A stretch of DNA of 64,000 nt from Corallococcus carmarthensis (GTDB lineage: Bacteria; Myxococcota; Myxococcia; Myxococcales; Myxococcaceae). The stretch lies in assembly GCF_003611695.1 (NCBI RefSeq), contig NZ_RAWE01000016.1, positions 16,021-80,020 of the forward strand, in the 5' to 3' direction. A model generated the notes under the pieces. It made no database searches. It was not told the DNA's origin and was given only the letters and a program-made list of their open reading frames with translations. The position numbers and the translations under genes are program-made. Position 1 is the stretch's first letter; each line of letters opens with the position of its first letter. Positions 51,133 through 59,013 of this stretch are shown here, one piece after another.

Positions 51133-52681
51133 GCAGCCTCCACTCGCGGCGGCGGATGGCGGTGAGCAGGCCCTGCAGCTCGCCATCCAGCGCCCGGTCC
51201 TCCACCAGCAGGGGGATGCGCGCCTCCAGGTCCGCCTGCATCTCGGCCATCGCGGGGCCGGGCTTCGCGTCCGCGTCCAGCCGCTGGCGCAGGGTGACGC
51301 CCTGGCGCGCCGCGATGAGCATCGCCGCCACCACCTGCTCCGTCAGCTCCAGCACGCGCAGGCAGTCGCGCGCGGCGATGGTGCCCATGCTGACCTTGTC
51401 CTGGTTGTGGCACTCCGTGGAGCGGGAGAAGACGGACGCGGGCATGGTCTGCTTGAGCGCCTCCGCGGTCCACGCGGAGACGCTGATCTGCGCCGCCTTG
51501 AGGCCGTGGTTGATGGCCGCGCGGATGCCGGTGGACGCGGAGAGGTTCGCGGGCAGGCCGTGGTTGAAGCGCGGATCCACCAGGAGCGCGAGCTGCCGGT
51601 CCAGGAGGTCCGCCACGTTGGCCACCGCGTTCTTCAGCCCGTCCATGGCGAAGGCGATGTGGCCGCCGTAGAAGTGGCCGCCGTGCAGCACCCGCTCGCC
51701 ATCCGGGTCGATGAGCGGGTTGTCGTTGGCGCTGTTCAGCTCGTTCTCGATGAGCGTGCGGAAGTAGGGCAGCGCGTCCTCCAGCACGCCGATGACGTGC
51801 GGCGCGCACCGCAGCGAGTACCGGTCCTGGAGCCGCTGCTCGTTGCGCGGCGGCCGGTCGGAGACAAGATCCGCGCGCAGCCGGGCCGCGACCCGCTGCT
51901 GGCCCGCGTGCGGCTTGGCCGCGAAGAGCGTCTCGTCGAAGTGGTGCGCGTTGCCGGCGCTCGCCAGCACGTTGAAGGCGGTGAGCCGCGTGGCGAGCCG
52001 CGACACGTACTCCGCCCGCTCCCACGCCAGGCACGCCAGGGCCGTCATCACGGCCGTGCCGTTCATGATGGCCAGGCCTTCCTTGGGCCGCAGCTTGAGG
52101 GGCGCGATGTTCAGCGCCTTGAGCACCTCGGCGGCGGGCTTGCGCTCACCCCGGTGCCACACGTCGCGTTCGCCGCAGAGCACCGCCGCCACGTAGGACA
52201 GGGGCGTGAGGTCTCCGGACGCGCCCACGGAGCCCTCCGCGGGAATCATGGGCAGCACGTCGTGCTGGAGCAGCAGCTCCAGCTGGGTGAGCAGCGGCAC
52301 GCCCACGCCGGAGAAGCCCTGCGACAGCGACGCCAGCCGCGTGGCCAGCACCGCGCGCGTCTCCTCGGGCGTGAGGAACCGGCCCGCGCCGATGCCGTGG
52401 TACGTGTAGAGGTGGTGCGGCAGCTCCGCGACGAGCGCGGGCGGAATGGACACCGTCACGGAGTCGCCGTAGCCGGTGGTGACGCCGTAGATGACGCCGT
52501 CCTCCGCCAGCAGCCGGTCCAGGAACGCGGCGCCCTTGGCGATGCGCTGGCGGAAGGCCGGGGCCGTGCCCAGCTCCGCCGGGCGCTCGCGCCGCGAAAG
52601 GGCGCCCACGTCCTCGAGCGTCAACCGGGTGCCGTCGAAGCGGACCGGGGTGTCAGAAAGTGGGGGGCTTCGCGGAGACAT
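51122..52681 (-). CDS. MIO aromatic amino acid ammonia-lyase (HAL/TAL-like)
   Basis: A 519-residue member of the histidine/tyrosine/phenylalanine ammonia-lyase family. The MIO prosthetic group would form from A154-S155-G156 in GSVGASGDLTPLSY, and the catalytic Tyr65 is in YGVTTGYGD. The selectivity loop reads LPHHLYTYHGIGAG (87-100), unlike the classical histidase loop, which fits an aromatic rather than histidine substrate. In aryl polyene and flexirubin loci such enzymes supply the (hydroxy)cinnamic starter acid; tyrosine to p-coumarate is the favoured inference. It overlaps the acyltransferase upstream by 29 bp. Confidence 0.88.
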   Translation of the reverse strand: MSPRSPPLSDTPVRFDGTRLTLEDVGALSRRERPAELGTAPAFRQRIAKGAAFLDRLLAEDGVIYGVTTGYGDSVTVSIPPALVAELPHHLYTYHGIGAGRFLTPEETRAVLATRLASLSQGFSGVGVPLLTQLELLLQHDVLPMIPAEGSVGASGDLTPLSYVAAVLCGERDVWHRGERKPAAEVLKALNIAPLKLRPKEGLAIMNGTAVMTALACLAWERAEYVSRLATRLTAFNVLASAGNAHHFDETLFAAKPHAGQQRVAARLRADLVSDRPPRNEQRLQDRYSLRCAPHVIGVLEDALPYFRTLIENELNSANDNPLIDPDGERVLHGGHFYGGHIAFAMDGLKNAVANVADLLDRQLALLVDPRFNHGLPANLSASTGIRAAINHGLKAAQISVSAWTAEALKQTMPASVFSRSTECHNQDKVSMGTIAARDCLRVLELTEQVVAAMLIAARQGVTLRQRLDADAKPGPAMAEMQADLEARIPLLVEDRALDGELQGLLTAIRRREWRLHEA

Positions 52682-53600
52682 GCACCTGATCCCAGAAGGG
52701 AAAGAAGTTGAACCAGTCGTAGGGCGCGCGCTGGAGGAGCGCGGTCACCCGGCCTGCGTAGTGCTGCGCGCAGTCGGTGAGCGCGGCCTCGCGCTTGCCC
52801 CGGGGCAGCACGACGCGCTCGAAGAGGCGCTCGAAGTGGATGGTGTAGCCGTCGCCCTCATGGATGCAGCCCAGCAGGTAGAGCGGACACTTGAGCAGCG
52901 CCGCCAGCACGTAGGGGCCCACCGGAAATGGCGCCGGGTGGCCGAGGAAGTCGACGCGCACGGTCTGGGCGGAATTCACCGGGATGCGGTCGCCCGCGAT
53001 GACCACGAACTCGCCAGCCTCCACGCGCTCGTTCAGCGCGACGGCGGTGGCCGGGCCCATGTCCGTCACCTCCATCAGGCGCAGGTCGCTGTCCGGATTG
53101 AGGCGCTTGAGCAGGCGGTTGAACTGCTCCGCGTGCAGCGTGTGCACCAGGATGTTGAGCTTCACCTCGCCCTTGCGCTCCGCCATGGTGCGGCACAGCT
53201 CCAGGCAGCCCATGTGCGCGGTGACGATGACGCCGCCCCGGCCCGACTTCCACGCCTCGTGGAGCTCCTCGCGGCCTTCGGAGCGCACGCGCTCGAAGCG
53301 GTAGCGGCCGCTCACCGCGAGCAGCTTGTCCAGCATGGTCTCCGCGAACATCAACACGTGGCGCACGCTGTCGCGCCAGCGGGGCGCGTGCCCCAGGGCC
53401 GACGTCGTGGCCTGGAGCCGCTCCAGGTACTGGCGCGACGCCTGACGCAGCGCCGGCCTTCGCAGCCAGTTCACCAGCACCACCGGGTAGAGGCAGACGC
53501 GGAAGGGCCAGCGTCCCAGCAGCCGGTGGATCCAGTAGAGGACCCAGATGCCAGCGACGAAGGTGGTCTCTCCCATCTCCGCCCAGTGGCGGGACTTCAT
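52653..53600 (-). CDS. LpxL/HtrB-like lysophospholipid acyltransferase
   Basis: A 315-residue membrane-associated acyltransferase. The catalytic H-x4-[DE] lies in TAHMGCLELCRTMAER (His about 125), and GDRIPVNSAQTVRVDFLGHP (about 206-225) is the second block of the lipid A acyltransferase family. An N-terminal amphipathic or transmembrane region (ETTFVAGIWVLYWIHRLLG) anchors it. It would acylate the sugar-phosphate or glycerol anchor with the polyene or a fatty acid. In the E. coli cluster, glycosyltransferase and acyltransferase activities are reported in one protein; here they are two genes overlapping by ATGA. Confidence 0.86.
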   Translation of the reverse strand: MKSRHWAEMGETTFVAGIWVLYWIHRLLGRWPFRVCLYPVVLVNWLRRPALRQASRQYLERLQATTSALGHAPRWRDSVRHVLMFAETMLDKLLAVSGRYRFERVRSEGREELHEAWKSGRGGVIVTAHMGCLELCRTMAERKGEVKLNILVHTLHAEQFNRLLKRLNPDSDLRLMEVTDMGPATAVALNERVEAGEFVVIAGDRIPVNSAQTVRVDFLGHPAPFPVGPYVLAALLKCPLYLLGCIHEGDGYTIHFERLFERVVLPRGKREAALTDCAQHYAGRVTALLQRAPYDWFNFFPFWDQVHVSAKPPTF

Positions 53601-54334
53601 TTCGCCACCTTGTTCCAGAGGAGCACGGGCAGCCGCACCAGCATCCCGAAGAAGAGCCGGGCGTGCATGCCGGAGATGCGCACGTTGTCCCAGAGCACGT
53701 CGAAGTGGGAGATGCCGTCGGTGGGGTAGCGCACCTGGGTGGGCTGGTTGAGGATGTGCATGCCGCGCCAGAACAGGCGCACCAGCACCTCCACGTCGAA
53801 GTCCATCCGCTTGCCGATCTTCACCGAGTCGATGAGCGCCACGGTGGGCTTGAGCGGATACACGCGGAAGCCGCACATGGAATCGCGGATGGCGAACGAC
53901 AGCGTGTTGATCCACACCCAGATGTGCGTGGCGTAGCGGCCGTACAGCCGGCCCTTGGGCACGGACTCGTCGTAGACGGGCGTGCCGCACACCAGCGTGT
54001 CCGGCTGCGCCTGCGCCAGCGCCAGGAAGCGCGGGATGTCGTTGGCGTTGTGCTGGCCGTCCGCGTCGATCTGCAGCGCGTGGCTGTAGCCCCGCTCCAG
54101 CGCCGAGCGCAGGCCCGCCATCATCGCGCCGCCCTTGCCCTCGTTCTGGGGCAGGCGGACCACCGCCACGTGCTCGCTGTCCTCGCGCGCCAGTCCGTCC
54201 AGCACCGCCGCGCAGCCGGGCTCGCTGCCGTCGTCCACCAGCACGCAGGGCAGCCCGTGGCCGCGAACGGCCTTCACCACCGCGCCCACGGCCTCGCCAT
54301 GGTTGTAGACCGGAATCACCGCGCAGACCTTCAT
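53597..54334 (-). CDS. GT2-family glycosyltransferase
   Basis: A 245-residue GT-A glycosyltransferase resembling dolichyl-phosphate mannose synthase: VCAVIPVYNHGEAVGAVVKA, LVDDGSEPGC (about 34), NEGKGGAMMAGL (about 61) and the metal-binding DADGQHNAND (D-x-D, about 90). C-terminal FWRGMHILNQPTQVRYPTDG. It would glycosylate the lipid anchor of the polyene. ATG 54334 overlaps the ligase stop (ATGA). Confidence 0.9.
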   Translation of the reverse strand: MKVCAVIPVYNHGEAVGAVVKAVRGHGLPCVLVDDGSEPGCAAVLDGLAREDSEHVAVVRLPQNEGKGGAMMAGLRSALERGYSHALQIDADGQHNANDIPRFLALAQAQPDTLVCGTPVYDESVPKGRLYGRYATHIWVWINTLSFAIRDSMCGFRVYPLKPTVALIDSVKIGKRMDFDVEVLVRLFWRGMHILNQPTQVRYPTDGISHFDVLWDNVRISGMHARLFFGMLVRLPVLLWNKVAK

Positions 54335-56043
54335 CCCGCCCCTCCGCCCAACACGATGCGGCCACTGGCGTGAGAGCCCTTGGCCGACGTCAACTTGAAC
54401 CCCAGCTTCCCGGACTCCTTCGCCCAGGTGAGCTCCAGCGTCAGCTGCGTGCCGGGGGAAATGACCTGCTGGAACTTCAGCGTCTCCAGCCGCAAGAAGT
54501 CCGGCGGCAGCGCGAAGTGCTCGCGGCCCAGCAGCAGCGACCACTCCAGCTGGACGACGCCGGGCAGGATGGGCGAGCCCGGGAAGTGCCCGTCGAAGTA
54601 CGGCGAGTTCGCGGGGACCTCCACCTCCAGCAGCACGCGTTCGCCGGAGCGCTCCAGCACGCGGAACGGGGGACGCTTCGGGTCGAAGAGGGCGGCGAGC
54701 GCCGCTTCGGTGGATTTGCCCTGGGAGTTGACCGGCATGGCCTCCAGATACCGGAACCGGCGCGGCAAGGCACTGGACTCGAAATGCGGGGCCAGTTTCT
54801 CGCGCAGCGCCTGACTCAGGGACCGCCTGCCCCCCGACTCCTGGAGCCGCCAGCCGTCCGCGTCCGGCACCCCCACCACCGCCAGGATGACCCGGTGGCC
54901 TTCCGTGAGGGGCAGCACCCGGGCCTCGCGCAGCAGGCCGCCCGCCACCAGCGTCCGCTCCATGGCGCTGAGCGACACGCGCTTCTCCTCCAGCTTGAGC
55001 AGCCGGTCGCGGCGCCCCAGCAGTTCGAAGCCGCCGGGCACGGCCCGCGCGCGGTCCTCCGTGGTGAACCAGCCGCCCGCGGGCAGGTGGGGCGAGCGGA
55101 CACGGAGGGCGTCCTCGTCCGCGCGCACCTCCACGCCCGGCATGGTCCGCCAGGATGCGCTGTCGTCCGTGTCGCGCCGGCGCCACGCGACGCCGCCCGT
55201 CTCAGAGCTGCCGTAGACCTCCACCGGCGCCCGGCCCAGCAGGTCGCGGCAGGCCTGGAGCGCTTCGGGGGTGAGCGGTCCGCCGGAGGAGAACAGCCCG
55301 CGCAGGTTCCCGCGCACGGAGGCCCAGTCCAGCGTCGAGGGCAGCCGCTTCAGGTGCGCGGGGCTCGCCACCAGCAGGCCGGGCCCGGACTGGAGCGCGG
55401 CCAGGATGTCCTCCGGATAGGGCAGGGCGTGCGCGTCGAACGGGCGGCCCGACGTCAGCGGCCACAGCACCCGGAACAGCAGGCCGTAGATGTGCTGGTG
55501 CGACACGGTGGCGAGCACCGGCACGTCGCCCGAGTCCGCGTCGAACAGCCGGCCCAGCGTGGCCACCTCGCTGGACAGCTGCGACAGGCGCTTGGGGATG
55601 GCGGTGGGTTCCCCGCTGGAGCCCGACGTGTAGACGACCAGCGCGGCCAGCTCCGGCGAAAGCGGCTGGAACGCGGTGGAGGCGCCGTCCTCGTTCGCGG
55701 CGGGCGCGAGCGGCGTCAGGACGGTCTGACCTTGGGGGGCCCGGCCCGCGAAGCCGTCCACGTGGGCCTTCAGCGCGTCCAGCGTGGCGGGGCGCGCGTC
55801 CGCGGGCAGGTAGACGCACGCGCCCGCGTGCCAGGCGCCCAGGAGCGCGGTGGCGAAGTCGAAGGTGTCCTCGGTGAAGAGGGCGTAGCGCTGGCCGCCG
55901 TGCGCCGTGAAGGCCTCGCACCAGCCCGCGACCCGGGCGCGGAACGCACCGGAGTCCCGCACGCCGTCCTCGCACCGGGCCACGGGGTGCCTGGGGGGAC
56001 GGCCGTGGGCGAGGAGGTGTTCGAGCGCGAGCGGCTCAACCAT
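54331..56043 (-). CDS. Fused acyl-ACP/AMP ligase and hotdog dehydratase
   Basis: A 570-residue two-domain enzyme. Residues 1-450 are an ANL adenylate-forming ligase: P-loop VVYTSGSSGEPTAIPKR (about 136-152), A5-like YGSSETGGVAWRR (about 278-290), WFTTEDRARAVPGGF (about 325-339) and the late GKS in NSQGKSTEAAL. It would activate the aryl acid and load it on an ACP. Residues about 460-570 are a FabZ-like hotdog dehydratase with FDGHFPGSPILPGVVQLEW (catalytic His486). In the E. coli pathway these functions (ApeH ligase, ApeI dehydratase) are described as separate proteins, so a fusion may channel intermediates. ATG 56043 overlaps the membrane-protein gene by 8 bp. Confidence 0.88.
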   Translation of the reverse strand: MVEPLALEHLLAHGRPPRHPVARCEDGVRDSGAFRARVAGWCEAFTAHGGQRYALFTEDTFDFATALLGAWHAGACVYLPADARPATLDALKAHVDGFAGRAPQGQTVLTPLAPAANEDGASTAFQPLSPELAALVVYTSGSSGEPTAIPKRLSQLSSEVATLGRLFDADSGDVPVLATVSHQHIYGLLFRVLWPLTSGRPFDAHALPYPEDILAALQSGPGLLVASPAHLKRLPSTLDWASVRGNLRGLFSSGGPLTPEALQACRDLLGRAPVEVYGSSETGGVAWRRRDTDDSASWRTMPGVEVRADEDALRVRSPHLPAGGWFTTEDRARAVPGGFELLGRRDRLLKLEEKRVSLSAMERTLVAGGLLREARVLPLTEGHRVILAVVGVPDADGWRLQESGGRRSLSQALREKLAPHFESSALPRRFRYLEAMPVNSQGKSTEAALAALFDPKRPPFRVLERSGERVLLEVEVPANSPYFDGHFPGSPILPGVVQLEWSLLLGREHFALPPDFLRLETLKFQQVISPGTQLTLELTWAKESGKLGFKLTSAKGSHASGRIVLGGGAG

Positions 56044-56587
56044 GGGCGTGCCGTGCGCGCACCCGCTGCCGCACCACCCATTCGCCCGCGAACAGCAGGC
56101 CCATGAGGCCGTAGGCGATGAGGCCGTTGTAGAGCGCCCAGGTCGCGTCGCTGGCGAAGAGCGCGGTGGTGAGCGCGAGCGCGCCGTTGAGGACGAAGAA
56201 GCCGCACCACACCTGCGTCACCCGGCGCGTGTAGGCCACGCCCGACGGCGGCAGGTCCTTCTCCCGAAGCCTCGCCAGCCGCTCAATCACGCTGGGGGGA
56301 TAAAACAGGCTGGTGAGGAATACGGTGAGCAGCACCGCGTTCACCAGCACCGGATAGAGCTTCAGGGGCAGGGCGTTGTTGCCCAGCATGCTGGAGCCCG
56401 CGAGCACCAGGGCGCCCACCGCGGCCGCGAGCCACATCTTCTCCCGCGTGGCCACCGCGCGCACCACCGCCATGGCCGCCAGGGGCAGCGCCATCCAGCG
56501 GGGCTCGAAGTGGCCCAGGCCCAGATAGACGAGTGGCGGGTAGGCGAGGCTCACGAGCCCCAACAGCACCGGACGCAGGCGCTTCAC
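56036..56587 (-). CDS. COG4648-type membrane protein of the APE cluster
   Basis: A 183-residue membrane protein with about five or six helices (VLLGLVSLAYPPLVYLGLGH; MWLAAAVGALVLAGSSML; LVNAVLLTVFLTSLFYPPSV; VWCGFFVLNGALALTTALFA). LNGALALTTALFAS and the preceding TRRVTQVWCGFF are typical of the ketosynthase-associated COG4648 family found in aryl polyene clusters. The biochemical role is unknown; a scaffold for the membrane-bound synthase is possible. GTG 56587 overlaps the ACP stop (GTGA). Confidence 0.82.
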   Translation of the reverse strand: MKRLRPVLLGLVSLAYPPLVYLGLGHFEPRWMALPLAAMAVVRAVATREKMWLAAAVGALVLAGSSMLGNNALPLKLYPVLVNAVLLTVFLTSLFYPPSVIERLARLREKDLPPSGVAYTRRVTQVWCGFFVLNGALALTTALFASDATWALYNGLIAYGLMGLLFAGEWVVRQRVRARHAHG

Positions 56588-56844
56588 GCCGCGGCGGAGT
56601 CGCTGCCGAGCAGACCGTACAGCGCGTCCACCACGTCCTGCAGCGTGCGCACGGAGCGGAACACTTCCGGCGGAACGCGCTGGCCGGCCACCGGCTTCAG
56701 GCGCACCAGCAGGTCGATGGCGTCAATGCTGTCGATGTCGAGGTCGTCGTGCAGACGCGCCTCCGGGACGATGCGCGACGGCTCGATGTCGAAGGTTTCC
56801 TGAAGGATGACGCTCAGGCGTTCGAACAGCTCGTGCTTGGTCAT
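56584..56844 (-). CDS. Acyl carrier protein 2 of the APE cluster
   Basis: An 86-residue ACP. The phosphopantetheine attachment Ser is S39 in DLDIDSIDAIDLL. The C-terminal VFRSVRTLQDVVDALYGLL fits a four-helix ACP. With the ACP at 56881 it would separate starter-unit loading from chain extension. ATG 56844 lies 36 bp after the first ACP stop, the largest internal gap in this part of the operon. Confidence 0.93.
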   Translation of the reverse strand: MTKHELFERLSVILQETFDIEPSRIVPEARLHDDLDIDSIDAIDLLVRLKPVAGQRVPPEVFRSVRTLQDVVDALYGLLGSDSAAA

Positions 56845-56880
56845 GGGGTGTTTCCTCGCTTTGGTTTTGAACGGGGCTGC

Positions 56881-57144
56881 TTAGGACCGGGTGCGGTGGG
56901 TGCTGACGAAGTCCGCGAGCGCCCGAACGCTGGCGAAGTGACGGCGGTTCTCCTTGGAGTCGCTCGCCAGCACGACGCCATAGGACTTCTGCAACGCGAG
57001 GCCGAGCTCCAGGGCGTCAATGGAGTCCAGCCCCAGGCCCTCGACGAACAGCGGCGCCGCGGGATCGATGTCGTCCGGCGTGAGGTCCTCGAGGTTCAAA
57101 GTCTCGATGACCAGACGCTTGATTTCCTGCTCAAGCTCCAACAT
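56881..57144 (-). CDS. Acyl carrier protein 1 of the APE cluster
   Basis: An 87-residue ACP with attachment Ser41 in GLGLDSIDALELGLAL. Its 13 N-terminal residues are coded in overlap (14 bp) with the acyltransferase upstream. SKENRRHFASVRALADFVST forms the terminal helix region. It differs in charge from ACP2, consistent with different partners. The longer frame to 57417 is spurious. Confidence 0.93.
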   Translation of the reverse strand: MLELEQEIKRLVIETLNLEDLTPDDIDPAAPLFVEGLGLDSIDALELGLALQKSYGVVLASDSKENRRHFASVRALADFVSTHRTRS

Positions 57145-57910
57145 GGCCTTGGCTCTCCCGGGAGAAATGGTCGTGCAAACGGGTGGTGAGCTGGCGCGCG
57201 GCCTTCGCCGCCTCGCCCGCGTCCACGTCTTGGGACGACACGGGGATGTCGTCCTCCACGCGGATGAAATAGTGCATCGGCTTCGCGGGCACCTTCCACC
57301 AGGGGGTGCCCTTGGTGAGGCCTCGCGGCTCGCAGCGGATGATGACCGGCGTGATGTCACACGGCCCGCGCACCGCGATGTTCGCGGCGCCGCGCTGCAG
57401 CTGCATGGTCCCGTCAAGCGGCGTGCGCGAGCCCTCCGGGAAGATGATGAGGTTGTTGCCGGCCTTCACGGACGCGATGCAGTCCTGGATGATCCCGGGC
57501 CCGGAGTCGTTGGACAGGTAGCGCGTCGCCCGGATGGGGCCGCGCATGAAGGGGTTGTTCGCCAGGCTCGCCTTCACCACGCAGTCCGCGTTGGGGACCA
57601 GCGAGATGAGGAACACCACGTCGATGAGCGACGGGTGGTTGGCCAGGATGAGCAGCCCGGAGCGCGACAGCTTCTCCACGCCTTCCAGTTCGTAGCGCAG
57701 CACGCCCAGGGCGCGCATGTAGCCGATGAAGAAGCGGAACGTGTAGTGCACCGCCAGCCGCGCCAGCCGCTGCTGCCGCTTCGGTTCACGCACGAAGAGC
57801 TGGAGCAGCGGGAAGTAGAGGAGCCGCAGCGCCAGTCCGCCCAGCCCGAAGGTGGCGAAGGACAGCCCGGTGGCGAAGATGCGCCACAGCCGGTTGAGCG
57901 TCTCAAGCAT
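57131..57910 (-). CDS. PlsC-like 1-acylglycerol-phosphate acyltransferase
   Basis: A 259-residue membrane acyltransferase: the catalytic NHPSLID (H-x4-D, about 92-98), then VVKASLANNPFMRGPIRATR and FPEGSRTP (about 157-164). N-terminal hydrophobic helices anchor it to the inner membrane. In aryl polyene loci the corresponding enzyme is thought to transfer acyl or polyene chains to the glycerol-type anchor. It overlaps the chain-length-factor-like gene by 8 bp. Confidence 0.9.
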   Translation of the reverse strand: MLETLNRLWRIFATGLSFATFGLGGLALRLLYFPLLQLFVREPKRQQRLARLAVHYTFRFFIGYMRALGVLRYELEGVEKLSRSGLLILANHPSLIDVVFLISLVPNADCVVKASLANNPFMRGPIRATRYLSNDSGPGIIQDCIASVKAGNNLIIFPEGSRTPLDGTMQLQRGAANIAVRGPCDITPVIIRCEPRGLTKGTPWWKVPAKPMHYFIRVEDDIPVSSQDVDAGEAAKAARQLTTRLHDHFSRESQGHVGA

Positions 57911-58661
57911 CGCGTGCCCACCGCCAGCGCCGGTTGCCCATCACGTGCTCCCACCGCGAGGCGCCGGAAACGAGGAAGCGCAGGACGCGCAGGTCCGCCG
58001 GGAGGTCCGCCGGGTCCTGCTCCTGCTCCTGCTCCTGCTCGGAGAAGGGCGCGTCCGGAGGGCCGGCCGCGCAGTCCAGGTGGATGGCGTCCGCGCCGGT
58101 GCTGGCGGAAAGGAGGCAGGCCCATGCGTGCGGAAACGCCACGCCCGGGGAGAAGTGTTCCCACGGGCTGGGCACGGGCTCGTCGTAGACGACGACCATC
58201 ACCCGGGGGACGCCGTCGGACAGCAGGCCACACGCCTCCGTGAAGGCGGCTTCCACCGTCTCCTCCCCCGCGGCGATGGCGCCGTAGGCGGACGTGTCCC
58301 CGCGCGCGATGGAGTAGAGCGCGCCGATGGCGTTGTGCACGGACAGGCTGAAGGACGTGGGCGACAGCGGCTCCGAGCGCGCCAGCTGCGTGAGCAGCTC
58401 CACCGAACGGCCCAGGTCCCCATAACGCGATGCGAAGAGGACGGGGGCTTCCGGCGCGTCCACGTGCGCGTCGTAGGACGCCTGCAACGCGATGCGGCCC
58501 AGCCGGTCCACCCGGCGGCGCATCATCGCGGGCATCGCTGCCAGCGCGGGCGTGCCCTCGGCGGGGAGCGCGTGCGGTTTCGCGAGCCACGTTTCCCAGG
58601 AAGCAGGGTTGACGAGCCCGGGGGCCCAGGCGGCCCAGCGCTGAACGGAGAATCCCATCAT
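57903..58661 (-). CDS. Ketosynthase-like protein without active Cys (chain-length-factor-like)
   Basis: A 252-residue protein matching the KAS_N-like (PF13723) group. It keeps the thiolase half fold (RVDRLGRIALQASYDAHVDA; PVLFASRYGDLGRSVELL) but the position of the active Cys is occupied by FSLSVHNAIGALYSIARGDT, so it cannot condense by itself. It probably pairs with a ketosynthase as an ApeC-like partner. It carries a (QE)n run at about 206-213 encoded by a pure hexamer repeat. It is the first gene of the 19-gene operon; starts ATG 58661 or 58658. A possible promoter lies about 40 bp upstream. Confidence 0.85.
   Translation of the reverse strand: MMGFSVQRWAAWAPGLVNPASWETWLAKPHALPAEGTPALAAMPAMMRRRVDRLGRIALQASYDAHVDAPEAPVLFASRYGDLGRSVELLTQLARSEPLSPTSFSLSVHNAIGALYSIARGDTSAYGAIAAGEETVEAAFTEACGLLSDGVPRVMVVVYDEPVPSPWEHFSPGVAFPHAWACLLSASTGADAIHLDCAAGPPDAPFSEQEQEQEQDPADLPADLRVLRFLVSGASRWEHVMGNRRWRWARDA
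58015..58040. repeat. TCCTGC hexamer microsatellite in the chain-length-factor-like gene
   Basis: Four perfect tandem TCCTGC units plus two bases. On the coding strand it encodes alternating Gln-Glu residues. Because the unit is six bases, slippage would change length without shifting the frame. Confidence 0.75.
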
Positions 58662-58696
58662 CGTGACGGGGAGGCCCCAAGCGCTCCCAAAGACAA

Positions 58697-58725
58697 CCTT
58701 TAGCAAACCATTCACAGGGTGACAA
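58697..58725 (-). promoter_or_regulatory. Candidate promoter of the APE operon
   Basis: On the minus strand TTGTCA (58725-58720) and TAAAGG (58702-58697) are separated by 17 bp, placing a start about 30 bp before ATG 58661. The -35 box is good and the -10 box poor. It lies in a less GC-rich patch of the 352-bp gene-free stretch 58662-59013, in which I saw nothing else convincing apart from short GC-rich repeats. Confidence 0.35.
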
Positions 58726-59013
58726 TTGGCCGCCCTGTCCAAGCGGCCAGAACGCCGGGAGTCCGTCCCCCCGCCTGCCCTGCGGCCGTTGCAACTCCCT
58801 GTTCTTTCTGCCGAAGGGCGCAACCGTGGCTCCGCTTTCAGGTTCTTACAGGTTTGTCCAGGGGGTGACGCACCCCGGCCATCCCGCAGGTCTGAAAAAA
58901 CCCTGCGAGGCATTCGGAGTGGCGGGAGGAAACGGGTCGTGGCTGTGCGCTGCGTGACGGCGCGGGGGCCGCGTGTATTCACGCCGGATGGAGCCCCGCG
59001 GGCCGGGGCCTGG

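Noticed and set aside
58662..59013. A hidden gene in the gap upstream of the APE operon
   Set aside because: The open plus-strand frame from 58726 has no ribosome-binding site, changes character and runs antisense through mdcG; nothing coding is convincing.
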